This document shows positions 1 to 10,045 of a stretch of DNA of 64,000 nucleotides, piece after piece. The translations under genes and the position numbers were made by a program. Within the stretch, counting starts at the first letter, position 1, and each line of letters starts with the position of its first letter. Source of the stretch: Amborella trichopoda. Taxonomy: Eukaryota > Streptophyta > Magnoliopsida > Amborellales > Amborellaceae. The notes below the pieces were generated by a model. That model was not told the origin of the DNA. It did no database searches and was given only the letters and a program-made list of their open reading frames with translations. The DNA lies in assembly GCF_000471905.2 (NCBI RefSeq), contig NW_006499603.1, positions 5,030,895 through 5,094,894 of the forward strand. The letters are read 5' to 3'.

Positions 1-520
1 CGAAGCTGGGTATAAGCCTGAACTAGACCCAGAGAGTTTTAATGATCAAGCCAGGTATGGACCTAGACTGGATCAAAGATGAACTAGGAACGAGCTATCG
101 GCTGGGACCAAGCCGGGCCTGATTCAGACCAAGACGAAACCTGGTTCGGACCTGGGCTAGGCTGGGTAAAAGTCTGAACTTGAACCCAGAGGGTTCATCT
201 TAGACGAAAAGAAGATTCGTGCTGAGACCCAAGATCAATAAGCAAGCAAGCACACGAAACGTTTGACCTAGTATAATACTATAGGTCGGCATGGCTTGAG
301 AGTGGGTTCCTAAGTAGTTAAATGCGACTAGGCTGATATAGGTCCCCGCATAGGTCCTGGCATCCGGTTATAGGATTTTGCCATGACCTACTATACGCGG
401 AGTTTCTTTGAGGCAAATGATTACGAAGGGGCACTCACAGTTAAAGTTACGCGGATCCCAACTGCCTCGACTCTCAAAGCTGGGTTCCCCTCACGCTGTT
501 AATGTGGATTTTGGGGCTTT
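1..520 (-). other. Distal leader of element E, non-coding
   Basis: I see no credible reading frame on either strand. A motif reading CTGGGTATAAGCCTGAAC at about 6 recurs in altered form at about 163, so an imperfect direct repeat of about 157 bp is present. The rest looks unique. It lies between the primer site of E and its gag, which would be outside the window. Confidence 0.4.
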
Positions 521-779
521 TCGAAAAATTTGTTTTCTGGTTTTCCGAGAATTCCAGTCGGTGTGTGCTAATAGTGTGTAAAGAAGCATGCAATAAAAAA
601 TAATGTCAAGCACACAAACACACCATGCAAAGAAAGAAAATAAGTGGGTGCTCGGCACTAATCGTACTTAGCGTGCGCGCTTCGAGGCGAAACTCACTCG
701 AAGCACAGTATAGATGTAGGGGTAAGAAAACCCTAAGAAAGTAAAGTCAGAACAATGAGACCAGGCACAGACCGTGCTA

Positions 780-1840
780 AGTCGAGCACGGCCCAGGTCG
801 AGGGTGACTCGAACGGGACATGGTTCAGGGAAGGTGCGAGCAGCCCTCGATGTATTCTCTTTTAAATTTTTTAATTTTTTTATCTTTTCTAAGTTTGATG
901 AAACACAGTTAAACTAAGCGAGGTGAAATCAGGAAAAACATGGTTTCAGTCAAAATTGACAAACTAAAAAAAAAAAAAAGTTAGGAGCATGACAGACGTA
1001 TCTGAAGAAAAATATTTTTTTTATATTTTTTAAAATATTTCTTTTAAGCCAAAAATTGGTGAAAAAGCACAAAACATGCTCTGGAATAGGCCTGTAGGGT
1101 CCCAAAAGTTTTATGGGACCTCTATGATAGAGCGGCACGAACCGTGTTGCCCGGGCGGCATGGGTCGTGTCGCACCAGTAGGTCTGGAGGCACGGGTCAC
1201 GTCGCCTAAACAAAAATTTATTTTATTTTTTTAAAATTTTTATCTTGTTGATCTTGATGAAATAAGGCTACTGAAACCTTCACAACCAGGAAAATTAGAC
1301 CTTTTGATGAAATAAAATTAAAACAAAATGAAACAAAAGAACAACAGATAGAACAAACCTGTATCAAGCAAACTATTTTTTGGGTATTTTAAAAATTTTA
1401 TTTTGCTCTGAAATTTTGTGAACAACCACAAAAGAGACCCAAGACGCAGCCTGCAAAATTTTAAAAAAATCTAACTTGGGCGACGGGGGGCACCAGAGCG
1501 TGTGTCGCCCTATACCTAGGCGGCATGATCCGTGTCAACTGGGCGGGACGCCTAGTGTCGCCCAAATATTTTTATTTTTTATTTTTTTATATTGTTTTCT
1601 TCTAGATCTTGATAAAATAAGCCTACTATAAACTTGGATAAACAACAAATAAAATTTTTTTGATGAAATTAATTAAAATAAAGCAACAGGAGGGGACTAC
1701 AGATCTAACAGAAAAATAATTTTTTTGTAGTTTTAAATAATTTATTTTGACTTGAAACTTTGGGAACAGTAAAAACTGGCACCTAGAACATGCCTGCAAA
1801 GTTTCAAAATATTTTGAGATTTTTGAAATTTTGATGCTCG
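780..1840 (-). repeat. Three imperfect tandem repeats of about 355-360 bp in the leader of E
   Basis: Each unit has a GC-rich part with GGCATG, CGTGTCGCC and similar words, followed by an A/T-rich part and a conserved block around TTGATGAAATAAGGCTAC. That block lies at about 894, 1254 and 1609, giving spacings near 360 and 355 bp. The GC-rich part is clearest at about 1140-1215 and 1480-1565, and a diverged copy also lies inside the LTR at about 2575-2645. Repeated leaders are known in Tat elements; this unit I do not recognise. Confidence 0.6.
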
Positions 1841-1856
1841 GATCACGCCCAATTTT

Positions 1857-1876
1857 ATCCCACGATGGGCGCCAAA
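1857..1876 (-). promoter_or_regulatory. Primer-binding site of element E
   Basis: Immediately after the LTR end (TAAACA) the minus strand reads TTTGGCGCCCATCGTGGGA. The TGGCGCC start fits a tRNA 3' end preceding CCA, as in many plant gypsy elements. I do not assign the tRNA. Confidence 0.65.
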
Positions 1877-1877
1877 T

Positions 1878-2940
1878 TGTTTAGAGCACAAAATCGAAGC
1901 GATCTGCGGATGTAGATCACTCTGATCTGACACTTTAAACTAATAAAAATGAAATGGAAAATAAGTGGTAGAGAAAGTGGGAACAATCGAATTCAGATTT
2001 GAGGCCAGATCTGTTTGGATTTGAGCAGATCTGCACTCAGATCTGTGGCCGAGCCAGCATGATCAAAAGCATTTAAAATATGATTTTCAATCAAAACAAA
2101 TCAAAATCAGATCAAAACAAAATAAATTCAATAAAATAAAAAAATAAATGAAGGGAGAATGAATACCGGATCGGGCTGGATGGCCTAGGACTCCCGACCC
2201 CTTGAGGGCTCGCCCGTATCAGAACCGGTTCCTCTTGCCCTTCTGGTTCTGATGTCAATCAACAAGTCCCTGGTGATAGTTGGGTGGTTGTGCCTTGGAA
2301 ATGGCTTAGAACTAGGGTTCTCAGACTTAGGTTCGGTTAGGGTTTTCTCTCTAAGTTTTTCTCTCAGATTTCTATCTTCTGTAGCTCTCTAGGGTTTCTC
2401 ATCTCTATCCCCCTAGGTTTTTCTATTTTGTCTCAAGCCTCCCTCAAATAACCAAGAAAAGATGCCTTATAGGGGTCAAAACTTGTTGGGAAAGATAAGC
2501 ACGTGCAACAAGCAAATCCCCTGTCAAAAGTCAAACTTTTTAGAGTCACGGATTTGGGCAGCATGCTCTGTGTCTCTCAAGGCTGGGCGGCATGATTCAG
2601 GTCGCCTGGGCAGCACACATCGTGTCTTACATAACAATTTTTCTTAAAATTGATATTGTTCACTTCTGGTGTGTTCCTTAGCCTCTTGGGAAGCTCTCTG
2701 AGAAAATTTGGGTAAAAATGGATTTTTTTTACTATTTGAAATGAATTGTTCAGTAAAACAGGGCATTTACAAAAATCTGGGTCAAAACAGGGTTCCTGCA
2801 GGGTTTTAGGCAGGCAAACTGGTTCTAGGTCACAAGGTAGGTTATGTGAACTATGGATTTGAGTTTACTAGGTTAAGTGTGGTCCTAAGAGTTCAAGAAA
2901 CCATAGAATTTGCAAGATTTAAAATGGGGTGTCTACAACA
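1878..2940 (-). repeat. LTR of element E (5' LTR, 1063 bp)
   Basis: The minus-strand boundaries are TGTTGTAGACACC at 2940 and CTAAACA at 1878, so the ends are TG and CA. The primer site adjoins the inner end, which makes this the 5' LTR. It contains a degenerate copy (about 2575-2645) of the GC-rich motif that is tandemly repeated in the leader. No coding content. Confidence 0.7.
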
Positions 2941-2944
2941 AGGC

Positions 2945-5760
2945 TCGAGTCTAGTCGAGGCATGCTGAGCCCCTGCAGAACAACTTGACACGCGCGACTC
3001 GCCAAGCCCAGCCATCCATTACTCCTCCTAGCTCTGACCTTCTAGAAGAAACAGTCAGTGTCATGGTGATTAACGATCCAGATGATGCTCAAGAAGTGTA
3101 GATGACCATGTTCGAGGTAATGATACAATTCATCCTCGAAAAGATGGAACGTCTAGAAGCCTCTAGGTCCCCTTCTTCTCATCATGAGACCGATTTCCCG
3201 TCTGGTGAAAACATAGTTCCCAGGCAAACTCCCCCACCGGTCTCCCAAGACAGCTCTCTTTCTCACGAGGTTTCCCAAACTGACATAGATGCCATGGTGG
3301 CTCAGAGCCTCAAGAATAAGCTCCCAGGAATTCAAGAGGCGCCGCTCTACTAAAAGTCATACCCTTCGTACATCGACCAACTGCCGTTTCCCTCTAATTA
3401 CCAAAAGGGAAAGCTCCCCCTGTTCAATGCTACTATGTCCTTGCATCAGCATATTGCCCACTTCCAAGAAGCTTGTCTAGAGATAACGACTGACGGACGA
3501 CTCCTCCTCCGTTAGTTTGTCAAGACCCTCGATGGGCCAGCCTTCCAATGGTATGCTCGACTGCCTCCAAACTCGGTGCACACCTGGCACAAAATGGAGC
3601 AATTTTTTTACTAATGCTTCTATGAAGTTCAAAGGAATGTGGAACCATCGAGCTCCTCACTCTGACTCAAGATCCTCATGATCCAGTTGACAAGTTCATC
3701 GCCAGATGGAGAGAGCTGGCAACTTTTCATGCCACCCCCATGACTGAGAAAGAAGTTGTCTAGACCTAAATACGAAACATGCTTCCTGAGATCACCCTTT
3801 ATGTCGTGGTCTCCAATCCACCCACCATTTTAGAGCTCATCTCTAAAGCAGTTCGTATCGAGGGTCTGTCCAAGCACCATGGAGGATCTCGTCAGCAACC
3901 CTCTGGTTCAAACTCCCACTGCAACAATAGGGACAACTAGCAAAAAGAAGTGATCAGTGTGGTCGTCACCGTGACTGACACTAATAAAACCGCTCCTCAA
4001 ACCCTGGACCTCTCTAGGGCACAAACGTCTCAAGCTGGGGGCAAGCGGCAGTCCTACAACAAGGTCCCGCCTCCTAATAATGCTAGCCAGAGTGACTTTT
4101 GAACTCAACACCAGAATAAGATTTACCCCTTCGACAAGGAGTGGACTCCTGCACTGCTCCGACTGCTGCTAGAACAGAACATGAACCAACTGTCGTAGGT
4201 CAATGCCATAGAGCCGGCTGGGCAGGAGATGAATGAGAGGTGTTGCTCCTGTCACAGGAAAGCAAGCTACCCCACTCATGACTGTTATAAGCTCAATGAC
4301 ACTATCGAAGCCCTTATTAACAAGGGTCAGATAAAGCTCGAAGAGTTAAAGAAAGCGTTCAGGGCAATTAAGGCCTCCCACATAGTGATGATCAATGATG
4401 ATGAGGGGGCACCCGATATCCTGCACGCACTATTTTCCATAATGCTCGAAGAGGGAGACATCACGAAAGCTTACAAGGTAGCATAAGTTCTTGCCTCCAG
4501 GAACTGAGAACCTCTAATGCTCATATCACCTGATACGAGGCCATGATATGAGCGAATGCACTGGTTTCCATGAACTCATGGCAAAGAAGATACAACAATG
4601 CCAAGAAGCTCATGGTAACCCAGAAAACCGCCCTCAATTCCCTCTTCCACCAGTGCAAGAAGAACTCTGAACGCAGGCCCAAGGAAGCGCTGAGCTAGAC
4701 CCTCTGCAGGCCCTCTTTGAGACGATGCTCCAATAGGGTCTCGTCACTCCCAAGCCCGTTAGGTAGCCTAAACACCTTGCCCATGGTACGAAAAACCTAT
4801 GATGCCACCAAGTATGGGGCCACGAGCTAAAGGAATGCTCTGGGTTCGAAGCTTTGGTCACTCAGAAGGTGCAAGAGGGCCACATCATTTGTGCCGTTCT
4901 CCCATAACCCTTCCAAGCCATCACTCCTGTCCAAGAGGAAATCCCGCTACAATTCCTCTGTGAGCATACACTGGATCCTTTAGAACCCTCAACTTCTCAG
5001 CCCTAGGAAGTTTACCATGGCCAAAGTAGGTTGTAATCCCTGAAGCATGAGGGAGTCCACCAAGCTAAGACAGTCATCATCCTCATAGGGTGAACCAAAC
5101 CCCTCCTCATGGATCCAAAAGGAGATGAGCACCCAGGTCCGCTCGTCGAATGAATCGTCTCCGTCAGCCACCAATCGAGGAAGAGTTTCCACTACCAACC
5201 TTGCAAGACTTCATCCCAGGCACAGCTCACCTTATCCTATTGTTCAATCAAACGGATGTCCATGAGTCATCAATAGCTCGAGAGTCCTTCAATATGGGTG
5301 ACAACACTAAAAGCACCCCACAATGGTCAAAGGCAGGGAAAGACCTAAAATAGCCCATGCAATCATCCAATATGTACGACGACGCTAAAAACACCCCACA
5401 ACGGTCAAGCTGAGGCAAGACCTAAAATACCCCCTGCACATGTCCAATTCTAGTGACGACATAAAAAGTTTCCCGAAACATTCTAACTCTTCTTCTACTC
5501 ACCCCTCTACTATTTCTTCCACAGGTGCAGCTTGACAATGCTCAGACTTTGATACTCTGAACAGAGAGCTCGGAGGCACCAGCCTCAGCTGGTCGCAGTG
5601 GAAGCACCTAAGAAAGATGCTGGTCCAGGCAGTTAGATTCTTGACAGTCGTCGACGCCCTGTTAACCCAAGCCAAAACTGAGCCATCTTCAAGATCTCAT
5701 TCCGACGAGGCCTATCACATGATTCAAGTTCATGAAGCGTCACCCAGTTTAGGGTAAACC
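2945..5760 (+). pseudogene. gag: gag of element A (capsid and three CHHC knuckles), broken
   Basis: The product would form the virus-like particle in the cytoplasm. The stretch is recognisable by alignment with B: an N-terminal part with MVINDPDD near 3064, a coiled segment EKMERLEASRSPSS near 3138, a capsid-type motif around LPPNSVHTWHKMEQ near 3560-3600, and WRELATFHATPMTEKE near 3710. Three knuckle modules follow: 4244-4285 (central His changed to Tyr), 4518-4559, and a damaged third near 4797-4838. A Ser/Thr-rich tail reaches about 5760. Several stops and frameshifts break it. The protease that follows gag in C is absent here, so a deletion joins gag to the RT region near 5770-5830. Confidence 0.8.
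5290..5433 (+). repeat. Tandem duplication of about 78 bp in the gag tail of A
   Basis: The block encoding NMGDNTKSTPQ (from about 5290) is repeated from about 5368 as a diverged copy with MYDDAKNTPQ. The matching region of C (about 53022) has one copy, so the duplication is specific to A. Confidence 0.6.
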
Positions 5761-5839
5761 TTAAGTGACCCCACTCACGAGATCATGGACTCCTGATTCT
5801 AAGTTGACCATTTCATTGCTTGGTCCGGCCAGGGCCAAA

Positions 5840-6829
5840 AATTATCTCCCACACTAGGCCCCTCCTGAAAGCAAAGATGTCAAGATCGTGTGTCTCTAGA
5901 CTTAAGATTGATGAAAAGTATTCTGAATCCCCAAACGAAGAGCTGTAAGAGGCTCCGGAAGAGTGGGGAGGAGGTGGTCAAGCCGCAGGCTATTTTTCAT
6001 TTCAGCAAAAAATGTCCCCAAAAGAGAAAGAAAGTTATATCTCCTTCCTCTGAGAAAACTGGGATGTCTTCCCCAAATTTCTCTCCACTGTCTTGGCATT
6101 GATCCGACCATCAAAACCATGAAGCAGAAATCAAGAAGGTTTAGACCTGACCTAGTGATGTAGATCGATGCCGAGGTGAACATGCTCAGGCGAGCTGGAT
6201 TCATACGTGACGTCAAATACCCCAGATGGCTAGCAAATGTTGTCCTAGTCAAGAAGAAAAATGGCCAAATCAGGGTCTGCATTGACTTTCACGACTTGAA
6301 CACCGCCTGCCCCAAGGATGAATTCCCCTTGCCGTTCACCGAGAGGCTTGTCAACTCCACAGTTCATTGCCAAAGCTTCTCATTTATGGATGAGTATTCT
6401 GGATATAATCAAATCAGGATGGCACCAGAAGATGAGGAGGCCACCACGTTCTTGACCCTGAAAGGTGTCTTTTCCTACACTTTGATGCCTTTCGGGTTAA
6501 AGAATACTGGTGCCACATACCAACGAGCCATGACAGCCATCTTCAAGGATATGATCCATGAGGAGGTCGAGTGCTATGTGGATGACTTGGTGGTGAAGTC
6601 TGAAACAAAAGGCACTCACTTACAAGACCGTAAAAAGGTGTTCGAATGGCTGTGGTGTCACCAACTCAAAATGAACCCCTTGAAATGCGCCTTAGACGTA
6701 TGCTCACGAAAATTCTTAGGGTTCATCATGAGGTACCATGGGCTGGAGATTGAACCAGTCACAATCAAGGAAATCCAGTATATGCCATCAACTACGACCC
6801 TCCATGAACTACAGTCTCTCCAAGGATAG
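5840..6829 (+). pseudogene. pol: Reverse transcriptase domain of element A
   Basis: RNA-dependent DNA polymerase of the gypsy type; it would copy genomic RNA inside the particle. The N-terminal lead-in KQKSRRFRPDLVM is followed after an in-frame TAG (6161-6163) by the fingers (EVNMLRRAGFIRDVKYP), KKKNGQIRVCIDF, NTACPKDEFPLP, FMDEYSGYNQI with the first catalytic Asp, LMPFGLKNTGATYQRAM, and YVDDLVVKS with the catalytic Asp pair. All three catalytic aspartates are present. The reading frame continues without frameshift through both RNase H domains to 7846, broken only by five nonsense codons. The KYPxWLANVVxVKKKNG block fits the Tat lineage. Confidence 0.9.
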
Positions 6830-7400
6830 CTGGCCTACATTCGAAGGTTTATCTCAAACCTTTTAGGGCGCTGCAGGCCCTCTTCACACCTGCTGAAGAA
6901 AGACACTCCCTTCATATGAGATGAGGTGTGCCAAGCTGCACTCGATGACATCCAGTATTTGTTGAATCCTTTAGTGCTCTCTACGTCAGTGTTAGAAAGG
7001 CCACTCATCCTATACATGACTGCCCTTGACGAGTCACTCGGAACATTCCTAACAAAGAGCAATGATGGGGGGAAGGAAACAACGCTCTATTATCTCTGTC
7101 GCAGGATATAGGGAACCAAGAAGAATTACCCTCCCATCAAAAAGATGTGCCTAGCCTTGATCTTTGCCGTACAGAAGCTCCACCATTACTTTCTCTGTCA
7201 CGAGGTCAAACTAATCTCAAAGGCAGAACCGATCAAGTTCCTTATGACCCGGCCATGCCTATTAGGACGCTTGGCCAAGTGGGCATTATTGTTAATGGAG
7301 TTCGACATCATGTACGTACCACAGAAGGTAGTCAAATGACAAGCCCTAGTAGACTTTCTCACGGCTCCCCCAGTCCCCTCGAGATCTCCCCTATCAAGTG
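6830..7400 (+). pseudogene. pol: Gypsy RNase H and tether region of element A
   Basis: This degrades the RNA strand of the RNA/DNA hybrid. Same frame as RT: LAYIRRFISNL, then LDDIQYLLNP, LILYMTALDESLGTFL (the region that normally holds the first catalytic Asp), KNYPPIKKMCLALIFAVQKL, and LAKWALLLMEFDIMYVPQK. In-frame stops are at about 6827 (TAG), 6917 (TGA, probably from TGG), 7109 (TAG) and 7337 (TGA, probably from GGA). In Tat elements this first RNase H is degenerate and thought to act as a connection domain, consistent with what is seen. Confidence 0.8.
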
Positions 7401-7846
7401 ATCTCCCAGATGAAGAAGTTTTATGTACGGTGTTAACTCGGCCATGGGAGATGTACTTCGACGGAGCATTCCAGGCTGATAGAGGAGGCGCTGGAGTCAT
7501 GTTCCTGACCCCCGATGGTGGAATGATTCCTCTATCCTTCTCACTGGCAGAGGCATTTTCTCATAATGAAGCTGAATATCAGGCCCTCATAATCGGATTG
7601 GAGATCGCCCAAGAGCTTGACTTGGGGCAGCTAAATATCTTCGACGACTCTGAGCTGGTCATCCAGCAGCTTAAAGGGATTTATGATGTGAGGAAGGATA
7701 CTCTCAAGCCTTATCACGACATGGCCAAATCTTATATGGCCCAGTTTGATGACTTCTCCCTGAGTCATATCCCTAGGAGGCTAAACTCGCAGGTTGATGC
7801 ACTCTCAAAGCTCGGTGCCACCATTCAACTGTCTTCAATAGGGTAA
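7401..7846 (+). CDS. pol: Archaeal-type RNase H (second RNase H) of element A, intact segment
   Basis: A second RNase H domain of the Tat lineage, inside the polyprotein; the uninterrupted stretch is 7430-7846 (138 codons). Catalytic positions can be read: Asp in MYFDGAF, Glu in HNEAEYQAL, Asp in IFDDSELV and Asp in QVDALSKLG, so the DEDD set is complete. It is the only pol domain here without a stop, although the frame opens out of the upstream polyprotein and 7430 is just an internal Met. It should lie between the tether and the integrase zinc region, as it does. Whether the present copy makes anything is doubtful, because both neighbours are broken. Confidence 0.88.
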
Positions 7847-7849
7847 CAA

Positions 7850-9316
7850 AATGGAGACATGTCAATTTGAGAACCGAGGTTAATGCAGATGATGAGAAGG
7901 ATGTTTTCCTCGAATGCCTACCTTATCCATCAGAGCGCTCCTCACGGTCAAGGATGTCATTAAGGCAGAGCAGGAAATATCCTGAAGTAGAGAATCAAAG
8001 GCTGAGAAGTAGCAACCTGAATTCTTCGACCCAATGTGCGTGGAGGTTGACTAGGTGGAAGATTGGAGAGAGCCCATCATGAACTTCATAAAACATGCAT
8101 GGCTACCTCAAGATTAGGCGAAACGTAACGGCATGTGGCGAATGTCTACCAAGTACACCCTTCTCAATGAGGATGTCCTCTTTCGTCTATCATTTGATGG
8201 AATTCTCCTCATATGAGTCGATACACAAGCGGCAAGCAAGGTACTCGAAGAAATGCATTCAGGTATCTGCGGGCTGCATCAGTTCTACCTTAAGCTTTAA
8301 GAGCGCATATGCAGGCTCGGCTATTATTGGCCTTCAATGGTGGTCGACGCCCAAAACTATGTCAAAAGTTGTCAGGTGTGCCAAATTCACTCAAGCCTCA
8401 TTCATCAGCCTCCGAAGCCACTCCATCCTGTAGTGACATCATGGCCCTTTTCCCAGTGGGGTATGGATATTGTAGGACCCATCGACCCTCCTTCTGCCTT
8501 AGGGCATGCCTACATTCTAGCAGCGACAGATTACTTCCTCAAGTGGGCTGAAGCGATCCCTCTCTAGCAGGTTCCGGGGACCTGGTGGCCAACTTTGTCT
8601 GTCATCACATCATATACCGGTTCGTGGTTACGGACCGAATAAGCTCTGATAATGGCCCTCAGTTCAGAAGCCATCATGTTGATCACCTGGCCAACCAGTT
8701 TGGTTTCGAGTGGAAGTACTCGACCATGTACAACCCTCAAGCCAATGGTTTAGTTGAGGCGTTCAACAAAACTCTGTGCGGGGTGCTCCGGAAGTCAGTT
8801 TCAAAGTCAAAGAAGAACTGGCACGAGAAGATGTCTGAGGCTCTATGGGCCTATCGCACCACCACTCCCAATGCTACCAACTCTACCCCTTATTCCCTGG
8901 TCTATGGAGGTGAGGCGGTCTTACCCCTCGAGGTTCAAATACCCTCACTCTGTGTCGCTATACATCAAGGACTGACCGAAGATGAGAGGGTCAAGCTCTG
9001 TTACCAGGAGTTGGATGCACGTGATGACAGAAGACTAAAAGCCCAGCAGAACCTCAAGCTCAATCAAGGAAGAACGAAGAGAGCCTTCGGCAAGTCTGTA
9101 AAAGTTCGCTCAATCGCTCATGGGTACCTAGTCTTAACAGTCAAGAGACTGATCGTCATGCGTGGGCATTGCAAACAAAAGTTCGAACCTAAGTGGGAAG
9201 GTCCATTCACAGTCAAGAAAGTCACATCGAAAGAGGCCTATGTACTAGCAAACTCTGATGGAGAAGAGGCGATGTCCCCTATCAATGGGAGGTACTTAAA
9301 GAAGTATTATCCCTAA
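7850..9316 (+). pseudogene. pol: Integrase of element A
   Basis: This inserts the cDNA into the chromosome. The N-terminal zinc region is visible near 8250-8380 (LEEMHSGICGLHQ with SCQVCQIH). The core follows: first Asp in WGMDIVGPI (about 8460), second Asp in SDNGPQF (about 8647), and Glu in NGLVEAFNKTL (about 8757). The C-terminal part ends with KWEGPFTVKKV and GRYLKKYYP at 9316, a usual Tat ending. A stop and frameshift near 8568-8580 separate two frames (8337-8567 and 8585-9316), and more frameshifts lie before 8337. The DDE residues are all present, so damage is by stops and indels rather than loss of active-site codons. Confidence 0.88.
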
Positions 9317-10045
9317 CATATCCCTAAAATGCAGTGCGTGCAGTAAAAAGAAAGAAACGAAGATGAAGAACGTTAAGCCGACTCAAAGGAAGCCCATTTC
9401 TTTTATTGCAAGCTAAAATCAAAAGCCCATTATTAGGGAAGTTGCAAAGATTTTGCTTTTAAGGATAAGTGGATGGTTACAGGAAAAAAAGAAACACTTT
9501 CCTCATGAAGAAGAAGCAAAACCACTAAATAAATTCTCCCCTCATGAAGAAGAAGCAAAACCACCAAAGAGGATGGTTACAAGCCAAAAAGAAGGACCCA
9601 ACCATTTCCTAGTCAGCTTCAATTCATTTGACAAGGCATGGCTAGCTTCCAAGGAACCAGCCCATGATGGATTCCCTTCCTCCAAAACAACATGGACTTC
9701 ACTGTTGTGTTAGAGGACATGGCTTTCGACAGACCATAGTGACTAGGCCTTCTCATTAGCCATCACTCTTGGCCCCCGCAAGACATCCATGGTCATCACT
9801 GCGCGCAACTCAATACCACATGTGATCATCATTGCCTATGACTCAACGCCGCAAGTGACCACTGTCTGTGCAGCTCAAGGGCGAGTGCTACCATTATCAC
9901 AGGCCGGCCAACGCCGCGCGAGACTATCGTCGCGAGCAGCATACTCTCAAGCATGGCTATCATCATGCGCGGCCTAGAGACAAGCGATGGTAGCACTGCA
10001 TGAGACTTAATGTCATGCACACCCTCATGATGCCTTAATTCCCAC
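9317..10045 (+). other. Short 3' region of A after integrase, remnant of the antisense-gene 3' flank
   Basis: No gene is supported. Around 9395-9435 the sequence resembles B at 41085-41112 and C at about 57990-58015, just past the 3' end of the antisense gene, so here most of that gene is deleted. A 27-bp block around CCTCATGAAGAAGAAGCAAA occurs twice, about 40 bp apart (about 9500 and 9541). From about 9780 the sequence has CGCGC-rich words like those of the minisatellite at 13660-13910. Confidence 0.5.

Larger units (their letters stand above)
1..2940 (-). mobile_element. Element E: minus-strand Ty3/gypsy (Tat-like) LTR retrotransposon, 5' part only
   Basis: On the minus strand there is an LTR (2940 to 1878), directly followed by a primer-binding site and then a long non-coding leader that runs off the left edge of the window. 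The plus-strand gag of element A starts abruptly at 2941 in mid sequence, so E is inserted into A. The LTR opens TGTTGTAGACACCCC on the minus strand, a start I associate with plant gypsy LTRs. No gag or pol of E lies inside the window, so the Tat assignment rests only on primer-site type and the long repeat-rich leader. The right target duplication would be AAGGC (2941-2945); the left one is outside. Confidence 0.75.
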
